A DNA stretch of 64,000 nt, taken from assembly GCF_018130245.1 (NCBI RefSeq), contig NZ_JAFCKP010000007.1, positions 62,001 through 126,000 on the forward strand. The letters run 5' to 3'. This document shows, one piece after another, positions 16,190-25,093 of this stretch. A program made the position numbers and the translations under genes. Position 1 is the stretch's first letter. Every line of letters starts with the position of its first letter. The DNA comes from Bradyrhizobium sp. SZCCT0231. Lineage in GTDB: Bacteria > Pseudomonadota > Alphaproteobacteria > Rhizobiales > Xanthobacteraceae. Below the pieces are notes generated by a model. It was not told the origin of the DNA and did no database searches. It worked only from the letters and a program-made list of their open reading frames with translations.

Positions 16190-16987
16190 ATGCGCCTTCG
16201 ACTGACCGCCCTGTTCCTGACGCTGCTGATGTCGGCCGCGCACGCCGCGCCGGCGCCGCAGCCGGTCGAGATTCCGCTCGCGTCGGGGGTCCTCCATGCG
16301 CAGCTCTACAAGCCCGAGGGCGAGGGCCCGTTTCCGACCGTGATCGCGCTGCATGGCTGCGGCGGCCTCGGTGGCCATTCCGATCCGGTGCTGCCGCGCT
16401 ATCGCGATTGGGCCGAGCGCCTGCTCAGGGGCGGCAACGCCGTGCTGCTGCCCGACAGCTACGGCTCGCGCGAGCTCGGACCGCAATGCCGGGTCAGGGA
16501 GATGCATGTCAAGGCGCGGCGCGAACGCGTCGCCGATATCGCGGCCTCACGTGCCTGGCTGATGCAGCAGGCCTGGGTGGCGCGCGACCGCATCAGCCTG
16601 ATCGGCTGGGCCAATGGTGCGAGCGCGCTGCTCTGGGCCGTGCGCCCGCAGAGCGCGGCGCGCGATCTCGGTCCGGATTTCCGCGCCGCGATCGCGTTCT
16701 ATCCGGATTGCCGGATCTCCGCCGGGCTGGGCTGGAGCACGCGGGTGCCGACGCTGGTGCTGATCGGCGCCGATGACGACGTGTCGTCGCCGCCGGCCTG
16801 CCGTCAGATGGTGGACGGCGCGCGCGGCCGCAGCGCACTCGCGCGCATCGTGGTCTATCCCGGCGCCGATCACGATTTCGACCGCGCCAACATGCCGCTG
16901 CACGCAGCTGCCGGCAGCGACGCCGCCGCGGACGCTGAGGCGCGCGCGGAGTCGCAAAAGGACGTCGCGCGCTGGCTGGCGCGGTGA
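16190..16987 (+). CDS. Exported dienelactone-hydrolase-like protein, nucleophile replaced
   Basis: The 265-aa product has a signal peptide (to about residue 20, AAHAAP) and an alpha/beta-hydrolase fold of dienelactone hydrolase type: VIALHGCGGLGGH at 51-63, LLPDSYGSR at 86-94, GADDDVSSP at 193-201 and PGADHDFDR at 224-232 with the expected His228. The nucleophile elbow reads GWANG (139-143), so the catalytic Ser/Cys position is Ala141 (codon GCC). If the sequence is correct the enzyme cannot form the usual acyl intermediate. I start at the ATG at 16190, where the signal peptide begins. Confidence 0.82.
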   Translation: MRLRLTALFLTLLMSAAHAAPAPQPVEIPLASGVLHAQLYKPEGEGPFPTVIALHGCGGLGGHSDPVLPRYRDWAERLLRGGNAVLLPDSYGSRELGPQCRVREMHVKARRERVADIAASRAWLMQQAWVARDRISLIGWANGASALLWAVRPQSAARDLGPDFRAAIAFYPDCRISAGLGWSTRVPTLVLIGADDDVSSPPACRQMVDGARGRSALARIVVYPGADHDFDRANMPLHAAAGSDAAADAEARAESQKDVARWLAR

Positions 16988-17004
16988 TGGCGGTTTCGTA
17001 GTTT

Positions 17005-17126
17005 CGTAGCCCGGATGGAGCGCAGCGAAATCCGGGACAGTCGAAGTTGCAGCACGATCCCGGATTGCGCGGAGCCTGTCATCGGGCGGCGCTTCGCGCC
17101 GACCCGTTGGCTCCATCCAGGCTACG
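17005..17126. repeat. Family B palindromic intergenic repeat, copy 1
   Basis: It starts CGTAGCCCGGATGGAGCGCA and ends with the inverted copy CTCCATCCAGGCTACG, with an inner ATCCGGGA/TCCCGGAT pair. Related copies lie at 34148 and 63595. Confidence 0.88.
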
Positions 17127-17298
17127 CAGCCAGCCCAAGCGGGGCCGCCCGAGGAACAATGTGAGGCGGGCAGCCCCGCATCGACCACCGCCCTGCACGG
17201 AAAATGGCCGACCGGGAATCTACGGACCGCGCATGGCTGCGGTTTCAGCGCGTGGCCGTGCCATCATTCGACCACGATGTCGATTAAACGCATCTCAC

Positions 17299-17448
17299 AT
17301 GCGCAACCGCATCACCGTCTTCGCTTCCGCACTGATCGTCTTCACCGTCGCGATCTTCCTGTTCGAAGCCCACGCCGGCGCCCCAATGCTGGCGCCCGAA
17401 CATTGCGGCTTCTGGACCACGATCGACGCGGGATTGTCCTGTCGGTAG
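17299..17448 (+). CDS. Small exported or membrane peptide, 49 aa
   Basis: The peptide begins MRNRITVFASALIVFTVAIF and continues LFEAHAGAP, a good signal sequence or single membrane span. A short tail with two Cys follows (PEHCGFWTTIDAGLSCR). No clear ribosome binding site precedes the ATG at 17299, so the call rests on composition alone. Function unknown. Confidence 0.5.
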   Translation: MRNRITVFASALIVFTVAIFLFEAHAGAPMLAPEHCGFWTTIDAGLSCR

Positions 17449-17472
17449 GGGCGTCGGCGGTGTCGCCACACC

Positions 17473-17559
17473 CGTCATTGCGAGCGCAGCGAAGCAATCC
17501 AGAATCCCGCCGCGGAAGCAGTCTGGATTGCTTCGTCGCAAGGGCTCCTCGCAATGACG
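17473..17559. repeat. Family C palindromic intergenic repeat, copy 1
   Basis: It starts CGTCATTGCGAGCGCAGCGA, contains GCAATCCAGA and its inverse TCTGGATTGC, and ends CTCGCAATGACG. The same family recurs at 34213. It is followed within 32 nt by a family D element; both lie before the end of xseA. Confidence 0.9.
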
Positions 17560-17591
17560 CGTTTGTGGCGACGCGCGTTCCACACACGCGC

Positions 17592-17694
17592 TGTCATCGC
17601 CCGGCTTGACCGGGCGATCCAGTACGCCGAGACGGCTGTGATTGAATCGATAAGCTGCGGCGTACTGGATTCCCCGCCTTCGCGGGGAATGACA
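17592..17694. repeat. Family D palindromic intergenic repeat, copy 1
   Basis: It starts TGTCATCGCCCGGCTTGACC, has GATCCAGTACGCC matched by GGCGTACTGGATTC, and ends in CCCGCCTTCGCGGGGAATGA CA. A second copy lies at 28358. It sits at the 3' side of the convergent xseA gene. Confidence 0.9.
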
Positions 17695-17722
17695 CCCGAT
17701 GGTGGAGCACCGTTCTCGTGCC

Positions 17723-19345
17723 TCAGAACAAGCTGCCCTGATCCACCGGCTTCGCCACGCGCTTCGGCGCCGGCTTTGCTTCCTGTGCAGCCGGCTTCGG
17801 CTGCGCCGGCGGACGCTTTGCCGCGGGGGGCGGGCGATCCGCATCTGCCGTCGCGCCGACGCGGCCATCCGCGAACTCGATCTCGACGCGTGCGCCGGGA
17901 CCGATCGACTCCGCCGCATGCAGGGGATGGCCGGCCTCATCGCGCACCAGCGCAAAGCCGCGCGCGAGCACGCTGCGATAGGACAAAGCGGAGAGCAGCT
18001 TGCCGCTGTTCTCGACCCTCACCTCGAGCCGGTGCAGCAGCGTCGCCAGCGCGCGTTGCGCCCGTTCGGCCAGCCGGTGGGTGCGCTCGCGCTGGCGGGC
18101 AATCGCGTTGCGCTGCGCCTGCGCATTCGAAAGTTTCGAGGCGCGCAGGCGCACCTCCAGCCCGGCAAAACGGTCGCGCCGCTGCCGCAGCAGCGAGCGC
18201 GCGGACAGGCCCAGCCGCTCGCCGCAGACGGTGAGGCGATGATCGGCCTGCGCGATCTGGCCGTGCAGCACCCGCAGCGTCAGCTTGGCACCTGCCGCGG
18301 TGAACCTGCGGAAATGCGCATGCGTGTTGGCCTTGAGGCAGCGGGGCAGGGCGCTACCTGCCGAATCCAGCCGCTGCCGCGGGATCGCGAGCAGATCGCC
18401 GGCTGCCGGCAGCGCGCGCGCGGCGGCACGCAGCTCGCTGCGGCGGCTCTCCTGGGCGCGCTGCCAATAGGCGCGGGTACGTCGCCCGAGATCGGCGACC
18501 TCGACGAACAATTCGCTGCGCACGGGAACGGCCATCTCGGCCGCCGCCGTCGGCGTCGGCGCGCGCTTGTCGGCGACGAAATCGATCAGCGTGATGTCGG
18601 TCTCGTGCCCCACTGCGGAGATCAGCGGAATCATGCTCTCGCTTGCTGCGCGCACCACGATCTCCTCGTTGAACGACCAGAGATCCTCCAGCGAGCCGCC
18701 GCCGCGCGCGACGATCAAGACGTCGGGCCGCGGAATCTTGCTGCCTTCCGGCAGCGCGTTGAAGCCGCGGATCGCGGCCGCGACCTGCTCGGCCGAGCCG
18801 TCGCCCTGTACCTTGACCGGCCACACCAGCACGCGGCGGGGGAAGCGGTCCTCCAGCCGATGCAGGATGTCGCGGATGACGGCGCCGGTCGGCGAGGTCA
18901 CGACACCGATCACCTCCGGCAACCAGGGCAAGATTTGCTTGCGCGCCTCGTCGAACAGGCCCTCGGCCGCGAGCTTCTTCTTGCGCTCCTCCATCAGCGC
19001 CATCAGCGCGCCGATGCCGGCCGGCTCCAGCGCCTCGATCACGATCTGGTATTTCGAGGACCCCGGATAGGTCGTCAGCTTGCCGGTGGCGATGACCTCG
19101 AGCCCCTCCTGGGGCTTGAAGCGCATGCGCCCGTGCACGCCCTTCCAGATCACCGCCTCGATCTTGGCGCTCTCGTCCTTGAGCGCGAAATAGCAATGGC
19201 CGGAGGAGTGCGGCCCGCGAAAGCCGGAGATTTCGCCGCGGACCCGGACATGGCCAAAGGCGTCCTCGACCGTCCGTTTCAGGGACAGCGACAATTCGGA
19301 GACGGTGAATTCGGGCGCGTTGAGCAGTTGTTCCGCAGGCGGCAT
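17723..19345 (-). CDS. xseA: Exodeoxyribonuclease VII large subunit
   Basis: The 540-aa product has the N-terminal OB-fold ([20 protein letters not shown], then [19 protein letters not shown]) and the catalytic middle: [27 protein letters not shown]-like [34 protein letters not shown] and [14 protein letters not shown] long helical region follows. The C-terminal tail (about 60 residues, Pro/Ala/Lys-rich) is longer than in enterobacteria. ExoVII degrades single-stranded DNA with the XseB subunit, which is not in this window. The ATG at 19345 is preferred to a TTG two codons earlier. Confidence 0.95.
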   Translation of the reverse strand: MPPAEQLLNAPEFTVSELSLSLKRTVEDAFGHVRVRGEISGFRGPHSSGHCYFALKDESAKIEAVIWKGVHGRMRFKPQEGLEVIATGKLTTYPGSSKYQIVIEALEPAGIGALMALMEERKKKLAAEGLFDEARKQILPWLPEVIGVVTSPTGAVIRDILHRLEDRFPRRVLVWPVKVQGDGSAEQVAAAIRGFNALPEGSKIPRPDVLIVARGGGSLEDLWSFNEEIVVRAASESMIPLISAVGHETDITLIDFVADKRAPTPTAAAEMAVPVRSELFVEVADLGRRTRAYWQRAQESRRSELRAAARALPAAGDLLAIPRQRLDSAGSALPRCLKANTHAHFRRFTAAGAKLTLRVLHGQIAQADHRLTVCGERLGLSARSLLRQRRDRFAGLEVRLRASKLSNAQAQRNAIARQRERTHRLAERAQRALATLLHRLEVRVENSGKLLSALSYRSVLARGFALVRDEAGHPLHAAESIGPGARVEIEFADGRVGATADADRPPPAAKRPPAQPKPAAQEAKPAPKRVAKPVDQGSLF

Positions 19346-19425
19346 CGGCAAACGATTCGGGGTTTGGGGTCAGTCCCGACGTTAAGGATTTTCGCAGGCA
19401 AGCGCCAATCCGGGGATTGATCGGA

Positions 19426-19452
19426 AGAGTACTCTGTATTATAGAGTTCTCT
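19426..19452. promoter_or_regulatory. 27-nt palindrome, candidate operator
   Basis: The pattern is AGAG-T-ACTCT-GTATTAT-AGAGT-T-CTCT: nine paired positions per arm around a 7-nt centre, broken only by one T/T position. It lies 74 nt upstream of the first gene of a membrane-protein operon that ends with a winged-helix regulator, and an AT-rich TATTAT element sits at its centre. Autoregulation is the natural reading but is inferred. Confidence 0.6.
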
Positions 19453-19525
19453 GAGGTTTGGTTCGGGGGGGCGTCTCCGCGATCGCCGAGGACGTCGCCA
19501 GACACGGCGCAGCGGGGAGCTGACC

Positions 19526-20056
19526 ATGACGGTGCACTTGACCCTGGCCGGTGCGATCCACGTGGTGCTGGCGCTGCTCTGCAGCGCCGTCGGGCTCATC
19601 CAGTTCCTCCGTCCCAAGCGTGGCGCCGGCCATCGCGCGCGCGGCTATTTCTACGTCTACGCCATGCTGGTCTCCGACGGCACGACCCTTCTGATCCACC
19701 GGTTCACAGGGCACTTCAACGTCTTCCATGTCGCCGCGATCGTGAACTTCGGCTGTGTCGTGCTGGCGGTCGTTCCGCTGTTGCGCACGCCGAGGCCGTC
19801 GAACTGGAGATCGATCCACTACCATTTCATCGCCTGGTCCTATGTGTCCCTGATGTCGGCCGCGGCGATCAACACAGCGTTGCGGCTGGCGCCGGTGACG
19901 ACGCGGGAGCAGGCCGGCTTGGTAGCACCGATCGTGTCGATCGTGTCGATCGCGACGATGGCGATCGCCCATCTCGTGATCCGCAGGCACCGGCCTCCAG
20001 CGGACGTGACGACGCCAACCACCGGGCTGGTGAAACGGAGCGGAGCGCCGTCGTGA
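19526..20056 (+). CDS. DUF2306-like integral membrane protein
   Basis: The 176-aa product has four hydrophobic segments. GLIQFLRPKRGAGHRARGYF and YVYAMLVSDG match the DUF2306 pattern (a predicted membrane family with conserved His and Gly-Arg residues, function unknown). Further His residues occur in LLIHRFTGHFNVFHVA and HYHFIAW, which might bind metal or haem. GGGGAGCTG lies just before the ATG. Its stop overlaps the next start (GTGA). Confidence 0.8.
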   Translation: MTVHLTLAGAIHVVLALLCSAVGLIQFLRPKRGAGHRARGYFYVYAMLVSDGTTLLIHRFTGHFNVFHVAAIVNFGCVVLAVVPLLRTPRPSNWRSIHYHFIAWSYVSLMSAAAINTALRLAPVTTREQAGLVAPIVSIVSIATMAIAHLVIRRHRPPADVTTPTTGLVKRSGAPS

Positions 20057-20604
20057 TCGACAGCAAGCAGGCTTCCGAAGCGCTGACCGATATCGAGGAC
20101 ACCGTCCGCCGCGTGCGGCAGTCGCAGATCTATGAAGTCTCCAGTCTCGTCCTGCTGATGTGGGGCGTGCTGGCGTTCGTCGGCAACATCTCGGGCTGGT
20201 TCTGGCCGCGCTACGGGCTCTACTTCTGGTTCGCGGTATACGCAATTTCGGCCGTGGGGCTGATCATCATCAGCGCCTACCACCGTTCGAAAAACCGCAT
20301 TCGCGTATTCGACGACCGCTATTTTCTGACCTTTGCGCTGATCGCCGCCTTCGGCATCTTCTGCTGCTATTTCGGCCATTTCACGCCGCGCCAGCAGACG
20401 GCGTTCTGGCCGATCTACATCATGCTGTTCTACATGATGGCCGGGGTGTGGTTCGGCACTGCCTTCCTGGTCATCGGCGCCACCATCGTCGCGTTGACGC
20501 TGATCGGCTATTTCTACGTCCCTGGCCTATCGCTGTTGTTGTGGATGGCCGTCGTCAATGGCGGCGGCCTGACCCTCGGCGGGCTCTGGATGCGGCGGAG
20601 CTAG
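20053..20604 (+). CDS. Integral membrane protein of unknown function
   Basis: The 183-aa product has a charged N-terminal head (ALTDIEDTVRRVRQSQIYEV) followed by five or so hydrophobic segments. The GTG start at 20053 overlaps the upstream stop by 4 nt and the next gene starts 2 nt after its end, so all three genes of this operon are closely coupled. I do not recognise a family. It may be the second subunit of a membrane complex or a sensor for the adjacent regulator. Confidence 0.78.
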   Translation: MIDSKQASEALTDIEDTVRRVRQSQIYEVSSLVLLMWGVLAFVGNISGWFWPRYGLYFWFAVYAISAVGLIIISAYHRSKNRIRVFDDRYFLTFALIAAFGIFCCYFGHFTPRQQTAFWPIYIMLFYMMAGVWFGTAFLVIGATIVALTLIGYFYVPGLSLLLWMAVVNGGGLTLGGLWMRRS

Positions 20605-20606
20605 CA

Positions 20607-20906
20607 ATGGCCGAGCTCGACGACATCATCCACCAGCCGCTGCGCCTGAAGATCATGGCCGCGCTGAACGCCCTCCCTGTGGAGGTGGGGCTGGAATTCG
20701 CCCGCCTGAAGAAGCTCACCGGCGCCACCGACGGCAATCTCGGCGCGCATATCGAGACCCTGGCGAAGGCGGGTTATGTGTCGGTGGAGAAGGCGTTCGT
20801 TGGAAAGAAGCCACAGACCACCGTGACGGCCACGGCTGCGGGCCGGGTCGCGTTTGCAAGGCACGTGGCGACCTTGCAGGAGATCATCGCGGGGAAGCAG
20901 TTGTAG
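20607..20906 (+). CDS. Winged-helix transcriptional regulator
   Basis: The 99-aa product fits a MarR/ArsR-like single winged-helix domain (the HTH_34 type): IIHQPLRLKIMAALNALP forms the first helix, FARLKKLTGATDGNLGAHIE the recognition region and AGYVSVEKAFVGKKPQTTVT the wing, followed by TAAGRVAFARHV. No effector domain is present. Regulators of this type commonly accompany membrane proteins of unknown function and repress their own operon; the palindrome at 19426-19452 is the obvious site. Confidence 0.85.
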   Translation: MAELDDIIHQPLRLKIMAALNALPVEVGLEFARLKKLTGATDGNLGAHIETLAKAGYVSVEKAFVGKKPQTTVTATAAGRVAFARHVATLQEIIAGKQL

Positions 20907-21036
20907 CGGTCGTTCCGGGATGTCGCGAAGCGACTCTTGCTGCGGATCGGAATGCTGATTGCTGCGCCCGCGGCACCTTCTCTCATCAGGTGAGACTGGG
21001 CCCGAGACACCCTGGCTCAAACAATGAATTGCCGCA

Positions 21037-22458
21037 TTATTGTCCTCGCTCAACAAAGTTCTTAAGCGCTGCAGCGACCTCAGGGTATAGAAACGAAAGA
21101 ACGGGGAGCCACGTCGCATTCGGCATGTAGCGCGGATCTCGCGACTTCAACAGCGGCGCGAACTCTCTCAGTTTGCGCTTCCATTTCCCGGTTACATCCT
21201 GACTGTCGAACAATGGTTTGTGACCTGATTTTTCCAGGGCGTAGCCAAACGCGAGCAGGACTTCCGTATGAAGCTGCGCCAGTTGATGGGCAACCTGGAT
21301 GAGGTGATCGAATTGCCATCCTATGGGACGCCCGTGCACCGCGCTGAGAACCCCGTGCATCATTGCCCGGAAACTCGAATCCCCGCTCGGGTGGTCGGGA
21401 AGCTGGATTCCAATCGCGTTATACCGTTCTCGAATTTGCCGCCAATTTTCTAGGCGTTCGGGCGTACCGTCGAGATGCGGAGTCATGGCTTCCGTCCAGA
21501 ATGCCACAAGCTCGTTGCGGAGGGGCTGGTGAGATTGTTCATCGAGAACCCGCCTCTGTCCTTCGTAGTTGAAATAAAAGAGTCGCTGATTGAGCAAATC
21601 CTGCGTCAGTTCGTGAAACGAGATAACGGCTTCATCCCATTGATCGACGATAGAGCCGTTTTCGAGAGCCGGCCGCCGAAAATGGCACCGCAGCATGAAG
21701 CGCTTGGCCTCTTCAGATAGCGTCGTCGTCTCTTCATCGACAACGAAAACATTCGCGTTGTTTGAGAACAGCAGATCGTCGGTCGTCATGCGGCGGTACT
21801 CGGGTGAAAAGCTGCCCAGCACCCACACCAGGACCGCACCTTGATCTCGGTAGAAGAGACGACGGCTTACGACGACATCGAGAAATGTCGTCGATAGTTG
21901 TGCCTCGAACGCAAACAGACGTTCGGCGGTGGCGGCCTGTATGTCGGGCCGTCGCCATGCGTTCGGGTCCTGTTGATCGACCCATCTGGCTTCCGTCTGA
22001 ACGCTGTCCGGAATGAATTGCGGGTCTGCACGAAGGCTGCGTTCAATCCGTCGTTTCATGCGTTTGTGGGCCTCACTTTCGCGTAGGCCGTGATACTTGC
22101 GCGCGCGTATTTGCTCCTCGGTAAGCCGGCCGCGGGTCTGCGCCCGGCACGTGCCGTCTTCGCGAGTGTGCCGGAAAAAGAAACGCTTTTGCGGGCTGGC
22201 GACTATGTAAACCGGCGTACCGCACAGGACGCAGATATGTGTTGGCGTGTCTTGTTTGAGGTTCTCGCGCATCCTCACGCGTTCCGCGATAACCTCATCG
22301 TACCGGAATGACCTGATGAAATCGTTCGTCGGCCGGATTTCTCCCGTGACTAGGTCGATGACTTCAGCAATTTCGGGATCACTTACCGGCTCAGCGGTCG
22401 AGGAGGGATCGATAGTGACGTTATAGCTGTTTCGCGACGGTAGCTCTGTCACGCCCAT
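21037..22458 (-). CDS. CoiA-like PD-(D/E)XK nuclease family protein
   Basis: The product has 473 aa. A likely zinc site (Cys76-x2-Cys79, His97, Cys104) lies in CVLCG...RFFFRHTRE. It is followed by RESEAHKRMKRRIE (126-139), then PDIQ (171-174) and FAFEAQLS (182-189), then VVSRRLFYRDQGAVLVWVLG. This Ser-x2-His...Pro-Asp...Glu-x-Gln order is the competence CoiA/DUF6035-type nuclease core; Asp172, Glu185 and Gln187 would be catalytic. The C-terminal 250 residues are unrecognised. GGAGGGG upstream of the ATG at 22458 decides the start. It is the last gene of a minus-strand cluster with a NACHT NTPase and a second nuclease. Confidence 0.75.
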   Translation of the reverse strand: MGVTELPSRNSYNVTIDPSSTAEPVSDPEIAEVIDLVTGEIRPTNDFIRSFRYDEVIAERVRMRENLKQDTPTHICVLCGTPVYIVASPQKRFFFRHTREDGTCRAQTRGRLTEEQIRARKYHGLRESEAHKRMKRRIERSLRADPQFIPDSVQTEARWVDQQDPNAWRRPDIQAATAERLFAFEAQLSTTFLDVVVSRRLFYRDQGAVLVWVLGSFSPEYRRMTTDDLLFSNNANVFVVDEETTTLSEEAKRFMLRCHFRRPALENGSIVDQWDEAVISFHELTQDLLNQRLFYFNYEGQRRVLDEQSHQPLRNELVAFWTEAMTPHLDGTPERLENWRQIRERYNAIGIQLPDHPSGDSSFRAMMHGVLSAVHGRPIGWQFDHLIQVAHQLAQLHTEVLLAFGYALEKSGHKPLFDSQDVTGKWKRKLREFAPLLKSRDPRYMPNATWLPVLSFLYPEVAAALKNFVERGQ

Positions 22459-22633
22459 TGGCGGCACCCCTCCGGCATAGAGCCCCTGTGAACCTCAAAG
22501 ACTACAGTGCACCAAACCATGCCAATCAGTGCTGTGGGTTTGGAATCTAGTGCACCGTCACCGTAGTGTAGTGTTTTCAAGCGGGAACGCGGAGGTGAGT
22601 AGCGAAAAAAATGGCAGTGGCGGTCAACCACCA

Positions 22634-24412
22634 TCACTCGTCCTTTTTGGCGATTGACTTTAAAGAGGTATACTCACCTTTAAATAGAGCCTCCCGCATG
22701 TCGACTCTTGCGCTGTACTTCTTTGTAAGCCTGTCCAACAGCGAGATAAAATTAGAGGCATCCTTCATGAACGTCTGCCAATGAGGGCTCTTCTCGGACG
22801 AACGGTCTCTATTGGTCAGCTTCATATCACCCCAAGCTTCGACAGCGCCGAGCACCTCATCGCTCGAAGGCTTCATTTCATAGAGGTAGCGAATTATTCT
22901 AAGAAGCGTTCCGGCTTTGCTTCGAATTAGGCTGCGATAAGTTTGGAATGTTGTTTGCCCGCGCTCAAGCCTGGGCATCACGCCCCCCAATACCGGAATG
23001 ACCCAAGCTGTCTCGAAGCGCTCGGTATTCATTGACCGCACAAAATCCAGGACTGAGTCCGTTTCGTATCGACTCGATATCGCAAAAATTCCATTTGCGA
23101 AATCGTTGTCGCTTAAACTCAGAACGTATAATGCGCAAAAGTATTCCTGGAACGAGCGGTGAGCAAATCGATAGGCATTGCCCTCCAATATCAATAAGCT
23201 TGTCGCGCTTGTCATGTCTCGTAGGAAATCTTCGGGCCTTGCCTTCAAATCTGTCAGCTTCTTCGCTTTTGCTAAATGAAACTCTAGCTCCGATTCCCTC
23301 ATGGAGAAATGTTCGCTTACATAGCTTGACGCACAGAAGGCGGAAAGCAGAGTCACGAAATCGCTTTTCTCAAGCCTCGTATGTTTTTCGCGTTCATAGC
23401 CAGCCTGCTTACGAGCGTCGTGTTTGCTCCACAAGGCATTGAATGCGTCTTCGTAGAATTCGTGACGTTTATTTGATATTCGCCCCGCATCCGCGTACGT
23501 CAGTAGCATTACTACGCACAGCAAAGGCAATTCCAAAAACTCCGCGTGCGACTTAAATAGCTCCTTTCGCATAAGCGCAATAAACGAATCCCTCACTTTC
23601 TCATCGAATGGAAGCTTGCTAACTAGCTCAGCTGAGCCATCAGGTTTCAGTGGAAGTAACTCGAATGTCTCAAAAAGCTCTAAAACGCGCAGTGAACCAC
23701 TGGGGCGCCCGGAGACAACAAGAGGGCACAATTGGTAGTCTCGACAACCTTGCTCTAAAACGGCTGCATAATGCGTCTCGTGAGACACACGCAATTCATC
23801 AAAGCCATCGATAAAGATTGAGAAAATCCCAGACTTGAGACCATCGAGAGCTTGTTCGCGCGACAATTCCTGCCCGGAGCTTTTGAAGGCGGTCGTGATG
23901 ATGCCCGCAAAGTCAGTAAGTGGAAGTCTGTTAAGATCGCGAGCCTCGAAGAAGATGGGAATTTTTGAGGCCGCCGAGGCGGCTAGCTTGAGGTAAAGGT
24001 GTTTTAGAAAAAATGTCTTTCCTGCCCCCGCGGGTGCGGACAGAGCAACTGCAATTGTAGTTCGATCACCTTTGTTCGTGGCAGTTTCCGCTTGAAGCAA
24101 ATTGATGATCTCGTCGGAGTTTAGATGATCAAATCTGCTAGCTCGGCCGATTCCTGACAATCGACGAACATCAAGCGGGACATAGGTATCCGAAAGATTG
24201 GAGCTTTGCACGTCATAGATCAGTGTTCGTACTAGCGAGCATCGCTGAGACTGGACCTGGATATAACTAGCAAACAACGCCTTGTCTTTATTTTTGTGTT
24301 TCGCCCACCTCTCTTTCACTTTTGCTTCTGCAAAGTCCAAAATACGATCAATCGCGCGTTGCGCGACTTGGGTTGAAATTTTTGTTGTATCGACTCCGTA
24401 CTCAGATGCCAT
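22634..24412 (-). CDS. NACHT-type STAND NTPase
   Basis: The product has 592 aa. About 100 N-terminal residues without a recognised effector domain precede a NACHT core: Walker A APAGAGKT (126-133), FFEARDLNRLPL, Walker B IFSIFIDGFDEL (196-207), a sensor VVSGRPSGS (232-240), LELPLLCVVMLLTYA (293-307) and the hallmark YRFAHRSFQEYFCALYVL (414-431). The C-terminal 150 residues lack obvious LRR or TPR repeats. Bacterial NACHT proteins of this size include anti-phage NLR relatives. The gene is visibly AT-richer than its surroundings with rare codons for this genome, a sign of transfer. Confidence 0.85.
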   Translation of the reverse strand: MASEYGVDTTKISTQVAQRAIDRILDFAEAKVKERWAKHKNKDKALFASYIQVQSQRCSLVRTLIYDVQSSNLSDTYVPLDVRRLSGIGRASRFDHLNSDEIINLLQAETATNKGDRTTIAVALSAPAGAGKTFFLKHLYLKLAASAASKIPIFFEARDLNRLPLTDFAGIITTAFKSSGQELSREQALDGLKSGIFSIFIDGFDELRVSHETHYAAVLEQGCRDYQLCPLVVSGRPSGSLRVLELFETFELLPLKPDGSAELVSKLPFDEKVRDSFIALMRKELFKSHAEFLELPLLCVVMLLTYADAGRISNKRHEFYEDAFNALWSKHDARKQAGYEREKHTRLEKSDFVTLLSAFCASSYVSEHFSMRESELEFHLAKAKKLTDLKARPEDFLRDMTSATSLLILEGNAYRFAHRSFQEYFCALYVLSLSDNDFANGIFAISSRYETDSVLDFVRSMNTERFETAWVIPVLGGVMPRLERGQTTFQTYRSLIRSKAGTLLRIIRYLYEMKPSSDEVLGAVEAWGDMKLTNRDRSSEKSPHWQTFMKDASNFISLLDRLTKKYSARVDMREALFKGEYTSLKSIAKKDE

Positions 24413-24532
24413 TTACATGCTCTCTTTTCAGAACCCTCTTTTGCGCAGCACGAACAGGGGGCAGGGCTTTGGAGTTTTGTTCACTGTGAGCGTAATTCGT
24501 AATTATTCTTTGGGTCAGCCCTTTGGATATTC

Positions 24533-25093
24533 TCAAGCCTGCCAATCGGGTTCATAGGTGCGAAGGGGAGGATGACGTTTGATGCCTGCGGCGTCGAGCA
24601 AGTCGCATTGTGCTTGCGTCAGCTGGGCTGGTCGCATAAAGCGCATCGTCTGCAATATCTTCGCGAGGCAATCGTTTGGCGCACAGTGTATCTCAGAGCC
24701 TGTGAAGCGAAGGAGCACGATCCCCTTCGATGCAGCCAGCTTGTTCTTCTTAGCATCGTTCTGGCGCTGCTCAGGGCTGCTGTGGAAGTCCTTGCCGTCA
24801 CACTCAACGATGATCATGGGAAACGGCCGCCCTTTGCGAGAAATCGCTAGATCATAAATATACCGATCAAGAAAATACCGAGGCTGGCACGTCAAAGTCT
24901 CGTCGCCTATGACGCGCAACGCCTTCCTAATCCTTACACCAAGCGAGACCTCAATTGGGGAATCGCAACCCGGCCCAATCTCTCGTGCCATAGCTGCAAA
25001 ATCGACCGCTTCAGCAAGACATGCTGAGAACGGCTTGAAGCTTGTCGCGGTCAGTTCGTCAGTTTCACCACTATCGAAGTGCTCCATGTTCAT
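24533..25093 (-). CDS. Vsr/DUF559-like PD-(D/E)XK nuclease domain protein
   Basis: The product has 186 aa. RYIYDLAIS (77-85) with Asp81, IIVECDGKDFHSS (94-106) with Glu97 and Asp99, and RQNDAKKNKLAASKGIVLLR (110-129) followed by FTGSEI form the Vsr-like/DUF559-like endonuclease pattern. Glu48 (SPIEVSLG) may supply the first acidic residue. I start at the ATG at 25093, which overlaps the stop of the gene upstream (ATGA), so the two are co-translated; an earlier start at 25120 is less likely. It lies 120 nt upstream of the NACHT gene on the same strand. Confidence 0.78.
   Translation of the reverse strand: MNMEHFDSGETDELTATSFKPFSACLAEAVDFAAMAREIGPGCDSPIEVSLGVRIRKALRVIGDETLTCQPRYFLDRYIYDLAISRKGRPFPMIIVECDGKDFHSSPEQRQNDAKKNKLAASKGIVLLRFTGSEIHCAPNDCLAKILQTMRFMRPAQLTQAQCDLLDAAGIKRHPPLRTYEPDWQA

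Noticed and set aside
15995-16507. Long N-terminal extension of the DUF2093-like protein
   Set aside because: It runs antisense to the hydrolase gene; the family-like part begins at 15994.
17699-19420. 573-codon plus-strand open frame
   Set aside because: Antisense shadow of xseA.
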